Source: Dehalococcoidia bacterium (GTDB lineage Bacteria > Chloroflexota > Dehalococcoidia > GIF9 > AB-539-J10). Taken from it: 22,557 nt of DNA. Position 1 is the stretch's first letter; each line of letters starts with the position of its first letter. Positions 20,198 to 22,557 of this stretch are shown piece by piece. The DNA is taken from the NCBI GenBank assembly GCA_004377135.1, contig SOHS01000033.1:1-22557 (forward strand), given 5' to 3'. The notes below the pieces were generated by a model. That model made no database searches. It was not told where the DNA came from and was given only the letters and a program-made list of their open reading frames with translations. The position numbers were made by a program, and so were the translations under genes.

Positions 20198-22557
20198 ATG
20201 AAAAGGATAATAATTTCTTTATTGACTTTGGTGGCGTTGATTGCTGTGACATTGCCTGTCGGTATTCCGGTGGCGATGGGGGCAGGGGGTAACCAGACAG
20301 CAACTAATGAAACAGTAATTATTGAAACCGATGCGTCGCCTCTTGTTGCCGACTTTGATTTTTCTGTATGTTATTTCTGCTCGCTTAGTGCGCATATTAA
20401 AGTGACTTTTACAGATGAGAGTAGCGGAGGAGCAAAACCATATAAGAGCTGGTACTGGGATTTCGGTGATGGTAGTAATAGCACTAGACAGAAACCTAAA
20501 TACTACTACACCAGCTATGGAGCGTATAATGTAACCCTAACGGTGACTGATAGAGCCGACAACGTCGCCAGTAAAACTGAGACCGTGACAATTGGCGCGG
20601 CAACTAACATAAAAAGTGTTGAGCTTGATAGCGGCGTGCTTGTGCTGCCCGCCGCCAACACGTCGGTGGCGGCGCCGAGTGCATGGCCGACTGCATGGAC
20701 AGGGCTAGATACGGACGATGATGGGAGATGCGAAACGTTCCGCAACGTGTTCGATACGGATGGCGATGGCTATGCGCTCTATTATGTCGTAGATTCTGAT
20801 TATATATACCTGCGCATGGAAACTATGGGCTCACCGGGCTGGCCTAATACAGGGTCGCAAGGCGTATCTCGCTACAAGTGGTGGTTTAACACCGGGGGGA
20901 AGGCGGCCTATGTGCACGGGACTACGGTGGAGGATGCGGAATTTCTGCTGATACTGGAGGACAGGACGGATACAAGCGACGTTGACGGCAGCAGGGATCT
21001 ACTGGGCGAACTGACGTTCATGGACGACCTTACAAATATTGGATTTGCAAAACGATGGAATAAGGGGGGCTCTGGCGCCTACATCACCGGAACTCCTGAC
21101 AACGGCGATCCCAGTTCCCTTTGGAAGAGAGAACTCGGAGATGGCACGGCTGGGACCGGAGGACCTCAGGAGGTGATGATCGGGGAAATCGGCTACCGGA
21201 TTGACGACGCCGCCACGGGAGGCTACTTCGTGGACATGTACGTAAGCCGGGCCGCGCTGGGAAACCCCTCCTCGTTATGCATCATCTGGGCAACCGATAA
21301 CCAGAACCCCAACCTGGACCAGGCTCCCAACTGCGACCGCCCGGAGGAAACATATTGCATAATGCTGGGGAAGGACTACGGCGATGCCCCCGACCCAACA
21401 TACCCCACCTTGCTGGCGAGCGACGGAGCCCGCCACGATGTAGGCGAACTCTATCTCGGTGCCGATATTGACGCGGAACTGGACGGCCAACCAAACTCAG
21501 ACGCCACGGGCGATGACGACAGTTATATCGATGATGAAGACGGCGTTGTTTTTACGGCATTGATAAAAGGCCAATCGGCCGACGTGGCCGTGACCGCATC
21601 GGATGCCGGGTATCTGGATGCCTGGGTGGACTTTAACGCCGATGGCGACTGGGGGGACGGTGGTGAGCAAATCTTCATCAGCGAATCACTCAGCGCAGGA
21701 CCTAATGATCTGAGCTTCGACGTGCCTTTCTCGGCAACAGCCGGCCAGACCTTTGCCCGCTTCCGCTTCAGCAGCGCCGGTGGCTTATCTTACGATGGGC
21801 TGGCTGACGATGGCGAGGTGGAGGACTACATGGTGGAAATCGAAGGCTGTACGCTAACGGTAAACCTTACCGGAGATACCAGCTTCTGTGAAGGAAGCAA
21901 CACTACCATAACCGCGATTGTAACCGGCGGCACGCCAGATTATATTTATGATTGGTCTGCCAGCACCGCCCCGGGAACGGATAACCTTGATGGAACCTTC
22001 ACGGCCATAGATAGTGGCACTGTGGAAGTAACCGTAACCGATGCTAATAACTGTACTGGCACCGATAGTGTGACAGTAACAGTTAATGAGAATCCTGAGG
22101 CCAGCGCCGACAACAACGGCCCGGTCTGTGAGGGAGCTACCCTGACGCTGACTGGTGGTCCAGATGGCATGGATACTTATGCCTGGACTGGCCCCAACAG
22201 CTTTACTAGCAGTGAACAATCACCGACGGTAAGCACCGACGCTACCACAGCCATGGCTGGCGAATATACCCTGACCGTGACCAACAGCAACGGCTGCAGT
22301 GATGAAGCAAGCACTACAGTAACAGTTAATGAGAATCCTGAGGCCAGCGCCGACAACAACGGCCCGGTCTGTGAGGGAGCTACCCTGACGCTGACTGGTG
22401 GTCCAGATGGCATGGATACTTATGCCTGGACTGGCCCCAACAGCTTTACTAGCAGTGAACAATCACCGACGGTAAGCACCGACGCTACCACAGCCATGGC
22501 TGGCGAATATACCCTGACCGTGACCAACAGCAACGGCTGCAGTGATGAAGCAAGCAC
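20198..22557 (+). CDS. Large secreted PKD/GEVED/Ig-like repeat surface protein (C-terminus beyond window)
   Basis: 786 codons are visible with no stop, from ATG 20198 behind GAGGAGG (20185-20191). Residues 1-27 form a signal peptide. A PKD domain follows at about 45-135, with the core WYWDFGDGS (85-93) and YNVTLTVTD. Residues about 140-390 form a region of unknown type, rich in Asp, Gly and Trp. A GEVED domain spans about 393-550, from DYGDAPDPTYP to DDGEVEDYMVEIEG. A first Ig-like (SprB-like) domain runs from about 551 to 626, then identical 81-residue repeats reach the window edge. Such proteins are usually large surface or adhesion proteins. Base composition rises from AT-rich (first about 140 codons) to GC-rich afterwards, which suggests a mosaic origin. 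It shares an upstream word with the sigma-factor gene. The family is clear, the function is not. Confidence 0.88.
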   Translation, partial: MKRIIISLLTLVALIAVTLPVGIPVAMGAGGNQTATNETVIIETDASPLVADFDFSVCYFCSLSAHIKVTFTDESSGGAKPYKSWYWDFGDGSNSTRQKPKYYYTSYGAYNVTLTVTDRADNVASKTETVTIGAATNIKSVELDSGVLVLPAANTSVAAPSAWPTAWTGLDTDDDGRCETFRNVFDTDGDGYALYYVVDSDYIYLRMETMGSPGWPNTGSQGVSRYKWWFNTGGKAAYVHGTTVEDAEFLLILEDRTDTSDVDGSRDLLGELTFMDDLTNIGFAKRWNKGGSGAYITGTPDNGDPSSLWKRELGDGTAGTGGPQEVMIGEIGYRIDDAATGGYFVDMYVSRAALGNPSSLCIIWATDNQNPNLDQAPNCDRPEETYCIMLGKDYGDAPDPTYPTLLASDGARHDVGELYLGADIDAELDGQPNSDATGDDDSYIDDEDGVVFTALIKGQSADVAVTASDAGYLDAWVDFNADGDWGDGGEQIFISESLSAGPNDLSFDVPFSATAGQTFARFRFSSAGGLSYDGLADDGEVEDYMVEIEGCTLTVNLTGDTSFCEGSNTTITAIVTGGTPDYIYDWSASTAPGTDNLDGTFTAIDSGTVEVTVTDANNCTGTDSVTVTVNENPEASADNNGPVCEGATLTLTGGPDGMDTYAWTGPNSFTSSEQSPTVSTDATTAMAGEYTLTVTNSNGCSDEASTTVTVNENPEASADNNGPVCEGATLTLTGGPDGMDTYAWTGPNSFTSSEQSPTVSTDATTAMAGEYTLTVTNSNGCSDEAS
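22073..22557 (+). repeat. Perfect 243-bp tandem repeat (81 codons)
   Basis: Copy 1 occupies 22073-22315 and copy 2 begins at 22316. All 242 bases of copy 2 in the window equal copy 1. Each unit encodes an Ig-like domain starting TVTVNENPEAS, with two cysteines (VCEG and NGCSD). A third copy probably follows beyond the edge. The lack of synonymous differences implies recent expansion or gene conversion. Confidence 0.95.

Noticed and set aside
20515..22462. Minus-strand frames over the surface-protein gene, some almost identical to each other
   Set aside because: They mirror the tandem repeats of the plus-strand gene, and their similarity comes only from the 243-bp repeat.
22073..22557. CRISPR-like array
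   Set aside because: The repeats are contiguous, in frame and 243 bp long, with no spacers, so this is a protein-domain repeat.

Overview
The window looks like chromosomal DNA from an anaerobic, Dehalococcoidia-like member of the Chloroflexota. This is an inference: an HspR-controlled chaperone operon stands apart from dnaK, an argF-der-plsY-gpsA operon is present, GpsA and PlsY carry unusual motif spellings, and there is an ATP-dependent benzoyl-CoA-reductase-like gene quartet. No rRNA, tRNA, CRISPR array or insertion sequence was seen.

Region 1 (1-6118) is a protein-quality-control block. On the minus strand a DnaJ-like co-chaperone, an HspR-type MerR repressor and a Clp ATPase form one operon behind a textbook sigma-70 promoter. 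The Clp protein runs off the left edge. It has a short middle domain and an IGF loop, so it is ClpC-like rather than ClpB. Divergent from this operon is an hsp20 gene that is frameshifted in the sequence as given. A Nudix hydrolase and a second, complete DnaJ follow.

Region 2 (6115-10017, minus) is a tightly overlapping operon, argF-der-plsY-gpsA. It combines arginine synthesis, ribosome assembly and the first steps of phospholipid synthesis.

Region 3 (10081-12084, plus) holds the remnant of a duplicated small gene, the intact small gene, an Lrp/AsnC regulator and a class I aminotransferase. A perfect 16-bp hairpin covers the end of the small gene.

Region 4 (12250-16468, plus) is the reductase-like quartet: two iron-sulfur catalytic-type subunits and two ASKHA ATPase (activase) subunits. 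The second ATPase has lost the usual DIGGQD motif. No other aromatic-degradation gene is in view.

Region 5 (16570-22557) faces the cell surface. It contains two small exported proteins (one membrane-anchored), a dispersed-repeat-like intergenic element, an ECF sigma factor with no adjacent anti-sigma gene, a strong terminator, a membrane-anchored subtilase and the start of a large PKD/GEVED/Ig-like surface protein. That protein ends, at the window edge, in perfect 243-bp tandem repeats. Its 5' leader has the layout of a transcription attenuator.
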